In this document: in pieces, positions 21,431 to 33,245 of the stretch | Numbering within the stretch: position 1 is the first letter of the stretch | Layout: each line of letters begins with the position of its first letter | Assembly (NCBI GenBank): GCA_017591395.1 | Contig: WEDG01004483.1 | Coordinates: forward strand, 201,501-265,500 | DNA: 64,000 bases | Direction: 5' to 3' | Origin: Schistocephalus solidus | Lineage: Eukaryota; Platyhelminthes; Cestoda; Diphyllobothriidea; Diphyllobothriidae | The notes under the pieces: model-generated | Told to the model about the DNA's origin: nothing | Seen by the model: the letters and a program-made list of their open reading frames with translations, nothing else | The model's database searches: none | Translations under genes and position numbers: made by a program

Positions 21431-24400
21431 CCATACTAGCCGTTGTACGCCTGTTGGTAGGGCTCGTGAGGCCCAGGGTGCAATCAAGACGAGTATATGT
21501 CTTAACGCGATCCGTGAGCGCACCTATACCATTGCAGATATACCAGTCAGGTCCCGTTAATTCTATTTTCTGTACCACATATATAATTCCAAGAAGGCTG
21601 ATGTTAGACAGAAGTTCGTAGTGCATTGGCCCTGGCTGTCTTCGCAAACTCCCTTCATTATTCGATTGCTTACGATGATTAGCTTTCTAAAGTTAAAATT
21701 TGGTCGTTGAACCTGGACATACTTGGAAACACGTGTGACGACAACCATTGACCTCTCTGAGTTGTTGAGGTCTTCCCATCCACGGAGCATTGCACAATTA
21801 TCTTGTCCAGTCGTCAAGTTTGCGCAAAGTTCGGAAGGGCTTGCGTGTCTAATGACATCATCGCCAAAGCATTGGATTCAACATAAAGGATAGGGTGTGC
21901 ATCTGTGTATGATCTGCATTTTTTTTACATCGATGACTAAAAATATATGATCAGGCAACGCGTGCTATGTAACCGCTTTCAATCACGTGAATGGGGCGCA
22001 TTTATATGCTGAATGACTAACATCGTTTCCACAGGTTTAATCGTGTCATTCACACCCAGAGGATGTCAGTCGTACCAAAGTTTACTTGTTCAAAACAGCC
22101 CTTTTTGGGAGCAGGAGGGATCTGCACCCTTGTGTGGTTAGGATGCATTTTGCATATCACAATCCCTTGTTAAAGAACGCAATTGATATCCTGGCCACGT
22201 CTTTGTGCTACCAGCTTATGCTTGTGACTGCATTTATCTAGGGTGTCCTTGCTATACCGATTGATCTACCTCCGGTGCAGTTGGTTGACGGCAGACGCTA
22301 GAATGAGATCAAACCAATTGCCAGCGCCTCAACACCCTATGATGTGCTCGTGATTAACTTTACCACGCTCATCGGTGTTTTCAGTTGACCAATTTAACTC
22401 TATGACCAGACGAGTTTTGGTTCTAAGGGCATGAAATTACGGACAGTTTCCCCTTTATATTGATGTAGTATTTAACTGAACCCTGTTGGTTGGTAGGTAG
22501 CTTCTGAGCGAACGGGCTGTCTGGGGTTTGTAGGTGTATATTCCCATCTTATTTTCAGACTGATTTCACATTGTTCTCCGAAGTTAGGCAGCTCGCCGAA
22601 TTGATTCGATAAACGTTTAAGTCCCCGATGTGCTGTTTCATCGCTACGCACTACCCGAGTATGACTAAATTGCCGCCACTCTAAAGGCTTAATCCTGTAC
22701 AGTGACTAGAGACACGTTAACCCTGTCGCAGAACCGGACGCGATCATTGTCTTGAGGAAGTCTGTCTCACTGTCTTCTTCTCGGTCACTTTCGCGCGCAT
22801 GCTGCCTTTCATTTAAGGCGCTGACCGGTACCACAACTTCCATAGTGAACGACCCATCACCCACTCCAATGCCGCGATGGTTTGCCAGCGACCAAATAGT
22901 GAGAGTTAGTGAGAAGACGCGCCCGAAAATTGCCAAACCGATTCTTCTTTGTTTGTGGTTGAGTAGGAAAATCGAGCCACTTTCAAGGAAACCCATGGCT
23001 CGCATACAGCCACCTACATCTTCTGTTTTGGATTGGCGAGACGACAGCATCCCTCATCGTCTCCAACTGTTAACCAACCGGCCCTATACATGGTCAGCTA
23101 ATATGATTTAACAGGTCTTGTAGATTTCCACTCGAGAGTAGTTCTCCATAGACGCTCCTCTGTCACCCGGTAGAATATAGTCAATGTTGTGATTGGCTGC
23201 CGTTACACTGACACTAAGCTGAAGCGCTAGGTGTGGCAGGCAAGAAGCCTCGCTCCGACACTTAAATCCTGTCCCATCTGGTCCACGCCGGATTGGAATC
23301 CTCCCATTTCCACTGTTTGGCTGTTTCCAAGCAGCGAAAATAGTGCAACCTTCGAACAACATCCACACCGCAGCATTGACTACCAGTGGCCATCAACCAT
23401 CCCTTGAATCACAAGAATGGTCTACCACAGAAGGTCGTTGTTGATTACGGCAGATGAACTGGTTAACCGCACCGCGTTCCTGCTAAAGATCTTCGCCGAT
23501 GTTGGTAAACTAACAAAATATGAAAGTATACTAGTGCCCTTGGCAACTAGGCCGTGATCGTAAACAGTATAGTTTGTAGGAATGCAATAAAAAGATGGAA
23601 TAAAACTCGTCCTCGGCAGTAGGCTAACCGATGCCACATTCGTGGGTAATATCGCTGTCTAGGACAGTGGGACCAGCTGCTCTCATACTTGAACTCGCAG
23701 AGTGAAACAAGATTAAGCACTGAGGGTGCCGTGCTTACGGCAGTGATTGCGTCTCTATAGCACATCTGCTGGTTAGTGGACCAAGTTGCAACCAACGATC
23801 ACTGAGAATCCGTTACCAAGATTCGTGCTTCATACAAAACTCGCTTGCAAAATTGATTGCTGTTCGCAAACTTCGCGTTTGCAGGATACTTACTCGACTG
23901 ATTATGTTTAAACAGGTAAGGATGCTGCACCCATCGATCGGATACACTGCCAATATTCGATAAGCGCGTTTCTCTGTTTATGGATTCAAATATACATGCG
24001 AAATGTCATAAATGTGTACGGCACACCTTAGATGGAGGCTTTCAAGTCACATTTGCCACTGCGCTAGATTCCAGCACCAGTTGTCTGACGGGCTTGGACA
24101 GCTCATGTGTGTATGCGAGAAAAGTTAGTTTAATTTAATGGAGTTCATCCTCATAGCAAATCAATCTATTTCTCCTCTCCACTGAAATCGGTGGTTAGGA
24201 CGGCTGCGAGCCGCTGACCGGTTCATTTCCATTTAGGAGCGCAGATCATACTGCCCTAAGACGTTACAAAATCCAGCTTAGTGCTAGAGGTGGGGTGAGA
24301 CCTCACTACCGTGGACCAGTGTCATGTCACCCGAATATTTCCTATAACGGCCTGCGCAGGCATGTGCTTAAACATCACCACCTGCAGAACATCAAACACC

Positions 24401-24755
24401 AGTCATGCAATGTTGTATTATGGCATTTTTACGGCGGTCGGGATGTATTCAAGAACTTACACCTTTTTCTAATATGCAAACTCCCTTTTTAGATGGCCCG
24501 ACCATGTGAAATAGAGTGCTGCACGTGTGAGGCACGCGTAGACGCAGGCTTCCCAACACTTCTGTTAATGAGCCCAATCTTATCGCTAGTCTCGCAGCAG
24601 AATTGTACAGGCAACCTTTACATGGGGCGGGAAGAGGGGAGATGAAGGCAGATCCCGAATTTAATGTATAACGCCGTCGCCCTCCCCCCCCCATAACAGG
24701 GACTTGCGCTACTGCAAACTTCAAAGGTATGGGCTCATCCCCGGAGATAAATTCA
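21431..24755. other. 3.3 kb present only in duplication copy A
   Basis: Flanked by stretches that are adjacent in copy B (near 56095-56190), so it is an insertion here or a deletion there. Frames of 65-119 codons exist on both strands (for example 22752-23111 + and 23050-22706 -), but they overlap and show no known domain. No terminal repeats were seen. Confidence 0.5.
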
Positions 24756-24832
24756 ATACCTGGGATTGGATGGCTTGCTGGTGCTGGCTAATAAGCCAGA
24801 AATAATAATTGAAGTCTCTTTTGTCTTCATGA
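24755..24832 (+). mobile_element. SINE body fragment
   Basis: GATTGGATGGCTTGCTGGTGCTGGCTAATAAGCCAGAAA followed by AAGTCTC and a GAGTACTGTTGT stretch that continues collinearly with copy B at 56160. Confidence 0.6.
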
Positions 24833-25165
24833 GTACTGTTGTTTGGCTCTTTTTTGACGTTGCAAGGGCGGGTCGAAGTTATCGTGTGAGAAAATTTGTT
24901 TACTTGTTGAGTGATTACAGACAGCCATTTGGGAGGCACAGATGCATCCAAAATACCTTTTTAAAAACCACGCTCTGCAGCGGTTGCATGACAGCAAGCA
25001 TTGATTAAAAGTCCGCACGCTAAACTAACAGAAGACGCGCCGGTGTTTACCTGCAAGGAAATATAGGTTACACGCTCCAGTAGCGTTTGGAAGAAGGGGT
25101 TCTGCCTGAGTGGGCGTGAGTTTAAAAACTATACGGCCGGGTAAGGAGCCTTGGCAGACAAACTG
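24770..25165. repeat. Segmental duplication, copy A, second segment
   Basis: Collinear with 56095-56460: GAGTACTGTTGT, TTTTTTGACGTTG, the CACGC(TC/CC)TGC..CGGTT block, GCAAGCATT, and CGCTC(C/T)AGTAGCGTTTG. Confidence 0.75.
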
Positions 25166-25167
25166 TT

Positions 25168-25592
25168 ACGGAGAGTGGAACCGCAATGGAGTTGCCCCCC
25201 CGCTCCCCCCATGGAGAAAAGAGCACGTGACGGCGCACACCGAAACAATCCAAGCCGGCTGGGAAAAATGTGCGGTAAACCAGGTAGCCAATCAGTGTGC
25301 GGTACGTGAAGCCTTTGCGCACGCGTGCCGCGCCAACTTTCAAGAAGTTTTCGCGAGGGGATTCCAGCTTGAGAAGCAACCAACCGACGTGAGGTACGTC
25401 GTAAGCCAGAAGGTTCCACAACGCTCTCCGCGATTCGCCCGCTATTGACTGGGCCGTTCGCGAATGTCCTGAATTCAAATAAATAAGCGAGAGTTTATGA
25501 GCTAGAGATCCGCTGTTTTCTGTCGGTTTAGAATAAAGCCGTTTCTCAAGAAATCCGCTTTGGCTTCTGTTCTATCACTCCCCTCGGGATAG
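25168..25592 (+). mobile_element. Insertion in copy A, possible solo LTR
   Basis: This ~425 bp interrupts the duplication, since copy B runs straight from 56460 to 56475. It begins TGTTACGGAG, is GC-rich, and has GAATAAAGCCG about 60 bp before its end, features expected of a retroviral-type LTR. It does not end in a clear CA and no certain target duplication was found. The long frames in it on both strands are probably not genes. Confidence 0.35.
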
Positions 25593-26530
25593 AAAATAAA
25601 CTTTTGGGGTCACCACTCTGTTGGTCAGGAGACTGGCCAGAAACAGTGCCTGACTCCACAGTTGTAGTTCAACAGTCATTGGAACAACAACCGAGTAAGG
25701 CTTCCAAAATGGCAGTCATCAAATGGCCTGTTTCGAAACTCACAATAACAGAAACAAGATGCCACAGCTCCCCTATCCCTGCGCGAAGGAAAAGAGCGCT
25801 CGAAGACTCGGACCCCAGAGCGCGCTACCAGCCTCGCCTCCATCGTAGCGGATCAAGTCACAGTGCTGGTCAGAAATATATTTACAAGTCAGTGGTACTG
25901 GCAAGTGGCTAGATTTTAGACTCTGTCGAAATAAGGCCAATGAGAGCCCGTAGTTCGGGAGTGATGCCAGGGTGTTCGTGACGTCGACAGAGTTTTAACC
26001 AGCTGCTCGCGTTCTCCAGGACAGACGGCATCACGGTAGTTCTCCAGGAAGGTAAGAAGGCACTTAAACCATATCAACGGCATCCATCCCTCGGGAGTGT
26101 AGTAGGCGGAGCAGTCACGGTCGAACCTTGAGATTAGATGTGGAATAAACAGTTGAAGACCGCGGGGAGGGGAGGGTTTGTTCAGCCCAAATAGGCTGTT
26201 AGATGTACCATACTGTATAAACGTAAATGAACGAAGGGATGACAGTGAACAGACTAGAAGTAACCTCGTTAAATCGAAAACAAATGAATGCACGCATTGC
26301 CATTATAATTATTGTGTGTTACTGCTTGAAGAAAGAAGGTTAGGGAGAACACGGGGGTTGAACAATCTACCTTGCCTTGATCCAGAAGCGATTTGTGGTC
26401 CGCCTTTTCCCTCGTCCTTGCAGGGGGAACCGTCAATGACAGCCTAAAACTTGCATCCGTGGGATGCCCTCTGCACGTTGATTCATGTGTCCAGATTTTA
26501 GGGTGACATGTTTTGTCCTGGTTTACAGCC
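25593..26530. repeat. Segmental duplication, copy A, third segment
   Basis: Matches 56475-57365, visibly closer than the PEF introns, over about 0.9 kb. It includes the last exon of the bystin-like gene and the 3' flank. Homology fades after ACATGTTTTGTCCTGGTTTACA. Confidence 0.85.
25909..26126 (-). pseudogene. BYSL: Bystin-like last exon, frameshifted relic (copy A)
   Basis: Minus-strand counterpart of the last exon of the bystin-like gene at 56744-56960. It keeps the acceptor, GFDRDCSAYYTPEG, MPLIWFKCLLTFLENYRD and GEREQLVK. Then an extra T in the run at 25993-25996 (four here, three in copy B) shifts the frame, so the conserved C-terminus is replaced and the original TAG (25909-25911) is out of frame. 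The exon is 218 nt here against 217 nt in copy B. The two upstream exons of copy B are not found in copy A. A decayed duplicate. Confidence 0.8.
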
Positions 26531-26534
26531 CTCT

Positions 26535-27690
26535 CAAGCCATCACGTTGGGACGAACAATCAGTGGTTTGCGTCATTTCTTAAATCGATTTACGAGCTAC
26601 CGTTTCTTAGCAAGAAATCCACTGGATCCAGTCACCCACAATTTGCCATCAGACAATTCAACCGTAAGGGAATAAAGATGGTAATAATAGTTCCTGTGAT
26701 CTAGTTGTGAAAACCTCGGCCGCCTCGATGGGGTTCTGACTCAAAACAGCAAGGGGAAGATTGTGTACAGCAATATTCTAACCACAGGGGCTACAAGCCC
26801 TTGAGCGGGGACCGTGAGTTTACTCACCTTTGGGTCATATGAACTATACAAATCTTCCAGAACACCTATCAATTTAAGTGATCCTGGAAATCATCTGGTG
26901 GATTCCGGATCCCCTGGGAAATCCTGCTTGTTTGGTTAGCTTACTGTACCAGGATTAGTGGCTCCCATAGGTCGCAGTAGCTTAGGCGCGTAATCTGACC
27001 AAAATGTGATTAAACTCCTGGCTTTCCGCTCAGGGCCCCGTAGCTCAGGTGGTTAGAGCATGAGTTTTACACAAGTCTTGTACTTTCTATTGTGGACTGA
27101 AATCCGTTAAGATTTCAACAATCGGATCAAATGAATTATTTAAAACACCTTTTGATGATTAGCTTGGCACCAATTGATAGACATCGTCGACGAAATGGAG
27201 CTCTAAAGTAGGCACTCTGGTAAGCAAGAGAACACTTCTCGGAATTTAAAATCGGAGAAACGCACAAAATTCTTATGGCCTGAATGGTTTCCTCCTTGAC
27301 TAAAAACACCAACGTCCACCTTACATCCAAAGTTAAAGTGAAGGGCTACGTTTCCAATGCTTTGGGCATCAACGGACATCCGAAGTCAATCTTTGATCAG
27401 AATATGAGCTTCTGTACTCAAAGCGCTTATTGGGGAAAAGGAGACGAATCAGCGTCCTCAGGGAACTGAGATCTCAGGCTGCCTCTGACATGTAGGTACA
27501 GTGAGAAAATACCAAGCACACGCCGACGGTGAGATCAAAGGTTTGAAGCTCCCAGTAGGTAAGGCGGTTGTTAGTTAGGGAGCTGCACAATTTTTACATA
27601 CTGGTAAGCTCATGATAGGCGTTTAAAAGTCTGACAACACAACTATAATGGGACAAATCCGTGTGCATTTTGCAAAGCTCTAGTTTTTAC
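26535..27690. other. No gene; tRNA-like A-box at 27041
   Basis: At 27041-27110 the + strand reads GCCCCGTAGCTCAGGTGGTTAGAGC, a good tRNA A-box region, but the downstream B-box is poor (TGGACTGAAATCC) and no SINE body follows. It is a tRNA-like relic. No other feature identified. Confidence 0.4.
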
Positions 27691-27990
27691 GACTAAATGC
27701 ACATGCGCGCCAGTGGCGGTCTGGCCACCGAAAATCCTACCTGTCCGAACCGGCCAATCACATTCAAGGCTAACCCACGCATGACCTTGAGACTGTCACC
27801 CATTTGGGACATCGCAGCCGCGGCGCAGGACGTCCTCTTCTCCGGCAGCCATCTTCAATCACTTCTCGATATTTCTGCACAGAATACACTATCCTCCCAA
27901 CTGGCGTCGCACTTTTCTTCTCATACGTAACCCGCCCAAAAGGTGGCTGTGGCTAGCGTCTTCCTAGGAAATTAAGCTGCTACTCAGGTT
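27690..27990 (+). repeat. Dispersed repeat, copy of 60965-61540
   Basis: CACATGCGCGCCAGTGGC, CCGGCCAATCAC.TTCAAGGCT, TTTGGGAC, then CAGAATACACTATCCTCCCAA and CTTCTCATA.G.AACC match 60969-61110 and 61430-61540. The 300 bp between those blocks in copy B are absent here, and the deleted middle is the part shared with 7527-7790. Nature unknown. Confidence 0.6.
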
Positions 27991-28499
27991 GGCAAATGTG
28001 AGAGATCCGGGTTGATAAGTTGAGCAATAAGGCGGGCCCGTCGGAACAATCGTATTGGTATGCTGACGTTTCATAGAGCTTGGTCAGCTCACCATTGGCA
28101 AAGCGGACCGAACAACACCGGCAGAGGGCTCAACCGCTCCCCTCCAGGGAATGGCTCATAACGCCGACAAAAAAGCCATGACACGCCACTTCGGGTTCTG
28201 TTTAGTTATTTTCCGGAAACGCTTTGAAAATGATGAGCCAACCGAGATCGCCGAAATGTCAGCATACAACTAAAATTGTTCCGAGGAGACTGCCTTATTT
28301 CTCAAATTAAGCTGCTGCGATAGAGCCATCCTAGTTGGCCAATTCCAATTGTTCTAAGAGGTATGACCATTGGTACAGAGCTTGGAGAATGCAAGCGCAA
28401 GGGTTTTCAGAGCATTATTGCCTTAAAACGATGGAGGAAATTGAAGTCTGTAGCTCACATGGTTATTGTCTAGTTCCATGACCAAGCACACTCATCTTG

Positions 28500-28585
28500 A
28501 AATTACAGGCGTGATAGGCGCAAGGCTGCAAATGGCTGGCTGATGACTCAGATAAACCTGAAAAGGCGATTCCGGTTCCTTCAAC
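28500..28585 (+). mobile_element. Diverged SINE body
   Basis: GGCTGGCTGATGACTCAGATAAACCTGAAAAGGCGATTCCGGTTCC resembles the GGCTGATGACGGCTAATAAGCCAGAAACGG body of the SINEs elsewhere. The head is not recognisable. Confidence 0.45.
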
Positions 28586-29034
28586 AAAGGGGATGCATTT
28601 AGTTTTGCCAGATTTTAAACCATAAAGCCGATTGACAGGACGTAAGGTGACTGGCAGAGCTACCGTTGCTTACCTCGCCTATGGCACACCAGATGATTAT
28701 GCCAGACGACGAGTGAGGCCTTGGCGGAGGATGAGCAGCAATTCGCATTCTTGTATGCAACCGACCCGTCCAGGTAAGAGATACTGTCATTATGCAGCTC
28801 GCGGATGCTCATTCGCCGGATCCGAGGGTCTGCGAAGTTCACAACTAACATTCGCGGAAGGGGGGGGAGTTCATTGCACTACTGGTCACCTGTGGACGCA
28901 TGAGGTTGCCCGCAGCCAAATTAACAGGCAGAGCCAGACATCACGGGCTCATTAAACTTGAGCCAAAAATTATATTTTGGGGCTCATCCAACCTGATTAA
29001 TTTACTGGAGCGAGAGCTACGACAGAGGGGCATG

Positions 29035-30310
29035 CACTGAGGGTCAATCTTCATTTAGAATTATGTGTTTTAAAACCAAAAATGTTAACTGATTGAGGTT
29101 TAAACTCTCATGTACCGTTGCCTGGGTAAATTAAACTTGGCAAAAAGTTCACTCCTTTTTTGAACCTGTCTTCTAGGCTCAGATTACTTCAATCGTGTCT
29201 CCTAGAGCATCTGCACTAAAATTCCCCTTGTGAGAAGCTGAGTCTCTTTTACGGAAGTCGGCACTTAAAGGATGGCGTCCATTGGTTTTCGAATGCATTG
29301 TACTTCTGAAAATACTGTTGTAGACTTTAGCATGATTATTGGTACACGCAGTCCCACCAAGGGTGTTACTTAAGTATGCAAGGTGGTCGATGTCCTCTAA
29401 GATATTTCATTATTGGTTGAAAACCTCTCAAGGAGACGTAAATGTACAAATTCGCTTGACGAAGGATTCATAACATGCATTCCGAAAAGTAAAAAAATGA
29501 AGGGAAAATGGCGGTGGTGCTTACGAAGCAGTAGGGGACGCCCTTCTTTCGAGTAAAATACCCGAAGAAGGCGCAAATTCCAACGAAGAGAAGTATTGCT
29601 TTATGCTGTAGGTAGTATTGTTATGTAAATTTTCGCATTTTTCTGGTTCACCTAAACCTTTCTGTACTCCTGTTTGAATGTGCTCAAAAAAATACATTTG
29701 ACGCGCAACTCGGTGTCTTCTGTCTTCGCTGCTGCATGTCGTCGGCGCTTTCTTCACTACGCTTATCCGCCTCAATCATTTGTAGGCAATTTAAACGATC
29801 GATCTTCATTCCTCGATCCCATTCCATCGGATATGAACTCAATTGAATTGCTGACTCTTCCAATCGTCATCGGTGCATAACCTTCTAGATCTAGGGCAGA
29901 CCTCATTACAATCCTCGAGAAAACTTTTTACCTACGAGGGTTTCGTCTTCGTGAATCTGTATTCTAACTATCCGCTGTTGTGGTTTTTATGGTCATTTTG
30001 TCGTTTCGTAGTTTAGACACACATTTCCCCAATTAACGTTAGTTTTTATGTGTACACATTAGTTCTTAGTAGTTGTACTTTTTGTTTACAGTACAATGCT
30101 CATTTTCTGCGTGATATTATTAAACTAAATTAATATAAGCAGGCTAGAAATCAGCAATGGAAAAACTGCAATATCTACCGGGAAACGAATGGGAAATTCT
30201 GAGAGACACACTAAATAGCTGAACCCCTCGCATTTGTGCCATACAGCGGCACAATATGGGCGAAACATGTGTATGGATTTCTAGCTAGTATCTGTGCTGC
30301 CAATATGGTG
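29035..30310. repeat. Segmental duplication, copy A, fourth segment
   Basis: Diverged similarity to 60070-60840: TTAGA.TTATGTGTTTT.AAACCAAAAA, GTTTAAACTCTCAT, TATTGTTGTAGACTT.AGC.TGATTATTGGTA, GAAGCAGTAGGG.ACGC.CTTCTTTC, and ATCTACC.G.AAGCG. About 570 bp at 29560-30124 have no counterpart in copy B. The 80-codon frame at 60569-60811 is not preserved here (stop at the matching place), which argues against it being a gene. Confidence 0.6.
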
Positions 30311-30534
30311 TATCTTTTTAAGGTAATATATCACTCTCACTGCCTGTTGGCAGGTTATTTAGCTTTGACTGATGGACTTCGGCCCAAATATTCATGTCAA
30401 CGGTCGATCTGTGACCATAAGTCTTAGCTGAACTAGTTAACGCCACGTTAGAGATTAATTTCAGACGAAAGTAAAAAGCAACAATACGAAAACTGCAGGA
30501 ACTCACAGAAAGCACACGAGAGGTTCTGCCGGGG

Positions 30535-30740
30535 TGTGGAATCAGAAGACTGTTGTTTATACCGGGATGGTTGGTAGCTTCTGGTGGCGTCTTGCAGACA
30601 CTGACATGACAGGAGATGAGAAGATAACGCATCTTAGGAACAAGCAACCCTTTGCTGTGTGCTGCAGTTATCCTACGCTATATTAACGCATTATTACATT
30701 TGCTAACTCTAAGTACACGTAATAATTCCAAGGGCCGCGT
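30535..30740 (+). repeat. ~95-200 bp dispersed repeat, copy 1
   Basis: ACCGGGATGGTTGGTAGCTTC, AAGATAACGCAT, then TGTGTGCTGCAGTTATCC, TATATTAACGCATTATTAC and CTAAGTACACGTAATAATTCC. Related copies: 57368-57465, 59385-59465 and 59462-59645. Confidence 0.75.
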
Positions 30741-30744
30741 TCCG

Positions 30745-31985
30745 ACAACCTGTGAGGGTCCTACACTGACGTCCAAGGCACAACAGGACAAGCAGGTTTC
30801 GTAACGCTATCGGTGAGTGCTCCATCTTAAGATAAGAAGCCGGAGTTTACACCCTGTCTTGAAAAGGGAGAGAAAGAAAATTAAGTGGCTTTTAGTGAAC
30901 ATATTTCCGGCGGTGGATTTGTCCACATTACCGAAGGGATAACACCGCCCTGCATTGGAAATAGAGACACACCGAAACGCCTTATTCTTGATGTGGATCT
31001 TATGGAATCTCATGTACGCCAGATCAGCGACCTTCCTCTTCGTTTGCAATCTGGTCCATGCACAGACCTATCACGCATTGTCGGGATATTTGACCTTGTT
31101 AGTCACTGCGACCACGCTAATCTCCAGTCTGCTTGACATTGGACTCCCACTGTAACCTGAAGGTATGTGCGTATAGTGAGATAGTTTCTTCGAAATTCAG
31201 TGCTGTATCCTCAGAACAGTGGTTGAACAAGTCGCTTGAGAAGGTCAGATTTACATATTCGTGGAAGTTATTGGTTTGCGTAAAGATAGCTTCCATTGGT
31301 TTTTATCCTGTCCACCGATAGGTCCACCGATATTTTTTACTCTTCAATTCAGCTGACCTAGGAGTATCTGCAAGTGAGTGTGTCTCAACCACCGATAAGG
31401 CTTGCTGGCTTGTAACACGACATCGTGAGGGTATACTGTCCTGTGGTGCTGTGCCTGCAGCGCTGAAGTTCGACAAATGGTTGAGAGTTGTATATGTCCG
31501 GAGGGTCGATTGTGCGCTGAATCCTTTTAACGTCATTCAATTTTCCGTACTTATAATCCCAGAAGTAAGCTTCTTTTGTCTATATATCTTTGGCAAGGAT
31601 AACAGATGCTTCGCTATGCATCTAAAATCCCCCCGAAATGATGGGGAGACAAATAACCCGGAACCCCTTCCTGATCACAGTGTGAAAATGGTAAAAGGTA
31701 CAGAACATTAGTCTACTGTTCTGGACTTTTAGGCCTCAACAGAGATGTGAGGAATGCCCCATTATCCCAGTGAACAACGTTTTCTTTTTATATTTAAAGC
31801 AAGTGACGCACCTAGAGTAGGTATTTCTTGTCTTATAACCAGCTGTAATAGGCCAAAAATCTGTTTACTTTTCAGTCATTAACAACATTGAATACTGCTG
31901 CTCCGGGGCTTAGTGGTGACTGGGATCTCTGTGTGTGAGGAAAACTTCAGCAACATCTCTCTCCCTCTCGCTCTCTCCTTGCAGA
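30745..31985. other. No gene seen
   Basis: Short frames only (up to 86 codons), overlapping on both strands and without similarity. CCCTCTCGCTCTCTCCTTGCAG near 31965 looks like a splice acceptor, but no coding exon follows. Confidence 0.4.
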
Positions 31986-32059
31986 CTACACCCAGCATGT
32001 TCCGATGGCCCTAAGGGTGAACCAACACGCATATCATGCGGTGCGTGGTGGGGGCTGCC

Positions 32060-33245
32060 ACCCATGCTGAATCAGCGCGATCCGAAAAACGCGCGAACTG
32101 AGTCAGTGTGACCTCGGTCTTGTTGCCTAGCCCAGCAACGGCAGAGGCAAGGTGCAAAACGTATGCGACAGGGCAGACCGCGAGAGACCCGCCCGACCCA
32201 TCCTTCGCGTGCGCTGCCTTCACACAACAAGCATGCGATCATGGTAGTCTACGCCGGTGCTGACGGACGGTGAACTGAGTGTGTGGGTGTGCAGATGCGT
32301 GGGCGTGGCACGCATTAGGGGTCGGCTTCATGCCACGTTAGCGAAAGCCACCAATCTCATTGCTAGTTGGTCACAAACTGGTCTTCTGCATCCTTTGATG
32401 GGAATTTTGGCAACTCAAAAAAGATGACAAAATTTTAATAGGAGAAGACTTTAAAATAATAATACTTTTATGTTTTATGATGAAGTGGCGGTCACCGATA
32501 AAGTTCACCCCGTTGAGCCTTCATAGGCAGTCACATACGCACTAGTAACTTATGCAGATAATGGAGAACCTATAAAGGCAAGGGTGACAGGAGTGTCTAT
32601 TTCTGGTTTATAAGCCGTCATCAACATGTCCTGTAACTATCGTTGAGAGATTCGATTGAAGTTCACACATTGATCACGTAGACTAGCGAGCACTGAATTC
32701 GAACGTCAAAACAAAACGGAATCACCAATTCCACGTGAATGGGTATACATCATCGCAGCTAACAGAACACGAGCATCTGACTTCGTAGTAGAGCTGTTAA
32801 CTCGAATTCCCACTGATCAGCCATACCCGGTTAGAGTCATGAGTCTTTAGGAAATAGCACTGTGGCATGGCCAGACCGTGGCGATCTCAGTCTCTTATAC
32901 TTTTAGGTAAGTCTTGGCCATAGTAACCAAATTTACAAGTAAACCCTATACGTTTACACAAAATAAACACGGAATTATGGTTACTTATAAATAGATAGTA
33001 GAACGTTAGTAAACTAATTAACATCGCCGATTGCGAAGTGTGGGATGGCCCGTTGACACAATCGTCCAATTCCTGACAGGAGATGGACAGGAACGTTGTT
33101 GTACAGAGTACTGAAAGTTCGTAGCACGGGTGAAGATAAGGAAGTGCCCAGTCTGCCTCGAAGTCAATTAAATTTCGATTAAAAGTGTCATGTGTGGTTC
33201 CGAATAGAAAAAAAACTCCCTAAGACTAAGTGGTATTTGAAATTC
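32060..33245. repeat. Segmental duplication, copy A, fifth segment
   Basis: Collinear with 62080-63755: ACAACAAGCATGCGATCA, GGCTTCATGCCAC, AAATTTTAATAGGAGAAGACTTT, AACAGAAC.CGA.C.TC.GACTTCGTAGT, TTATGGTTACTTATAAATAGATAGTAGAACG, and AGACTAAGTGGTATTT. The stretch that in copy B holds a bystin-like exon (about 62270-62545) is replaced here by about 70 unrelated bases, and a SINE insertion of copy B (about 62790-63140) is absent. Homology ends at 33245. Confidence 0.8.

Noticed and set aside
25110..25478. Frames of 112 and 118 codons on opposite strands
   Set aside because: Open by GC-rich composition inside an insertion that is absent from copy B; no similarity.
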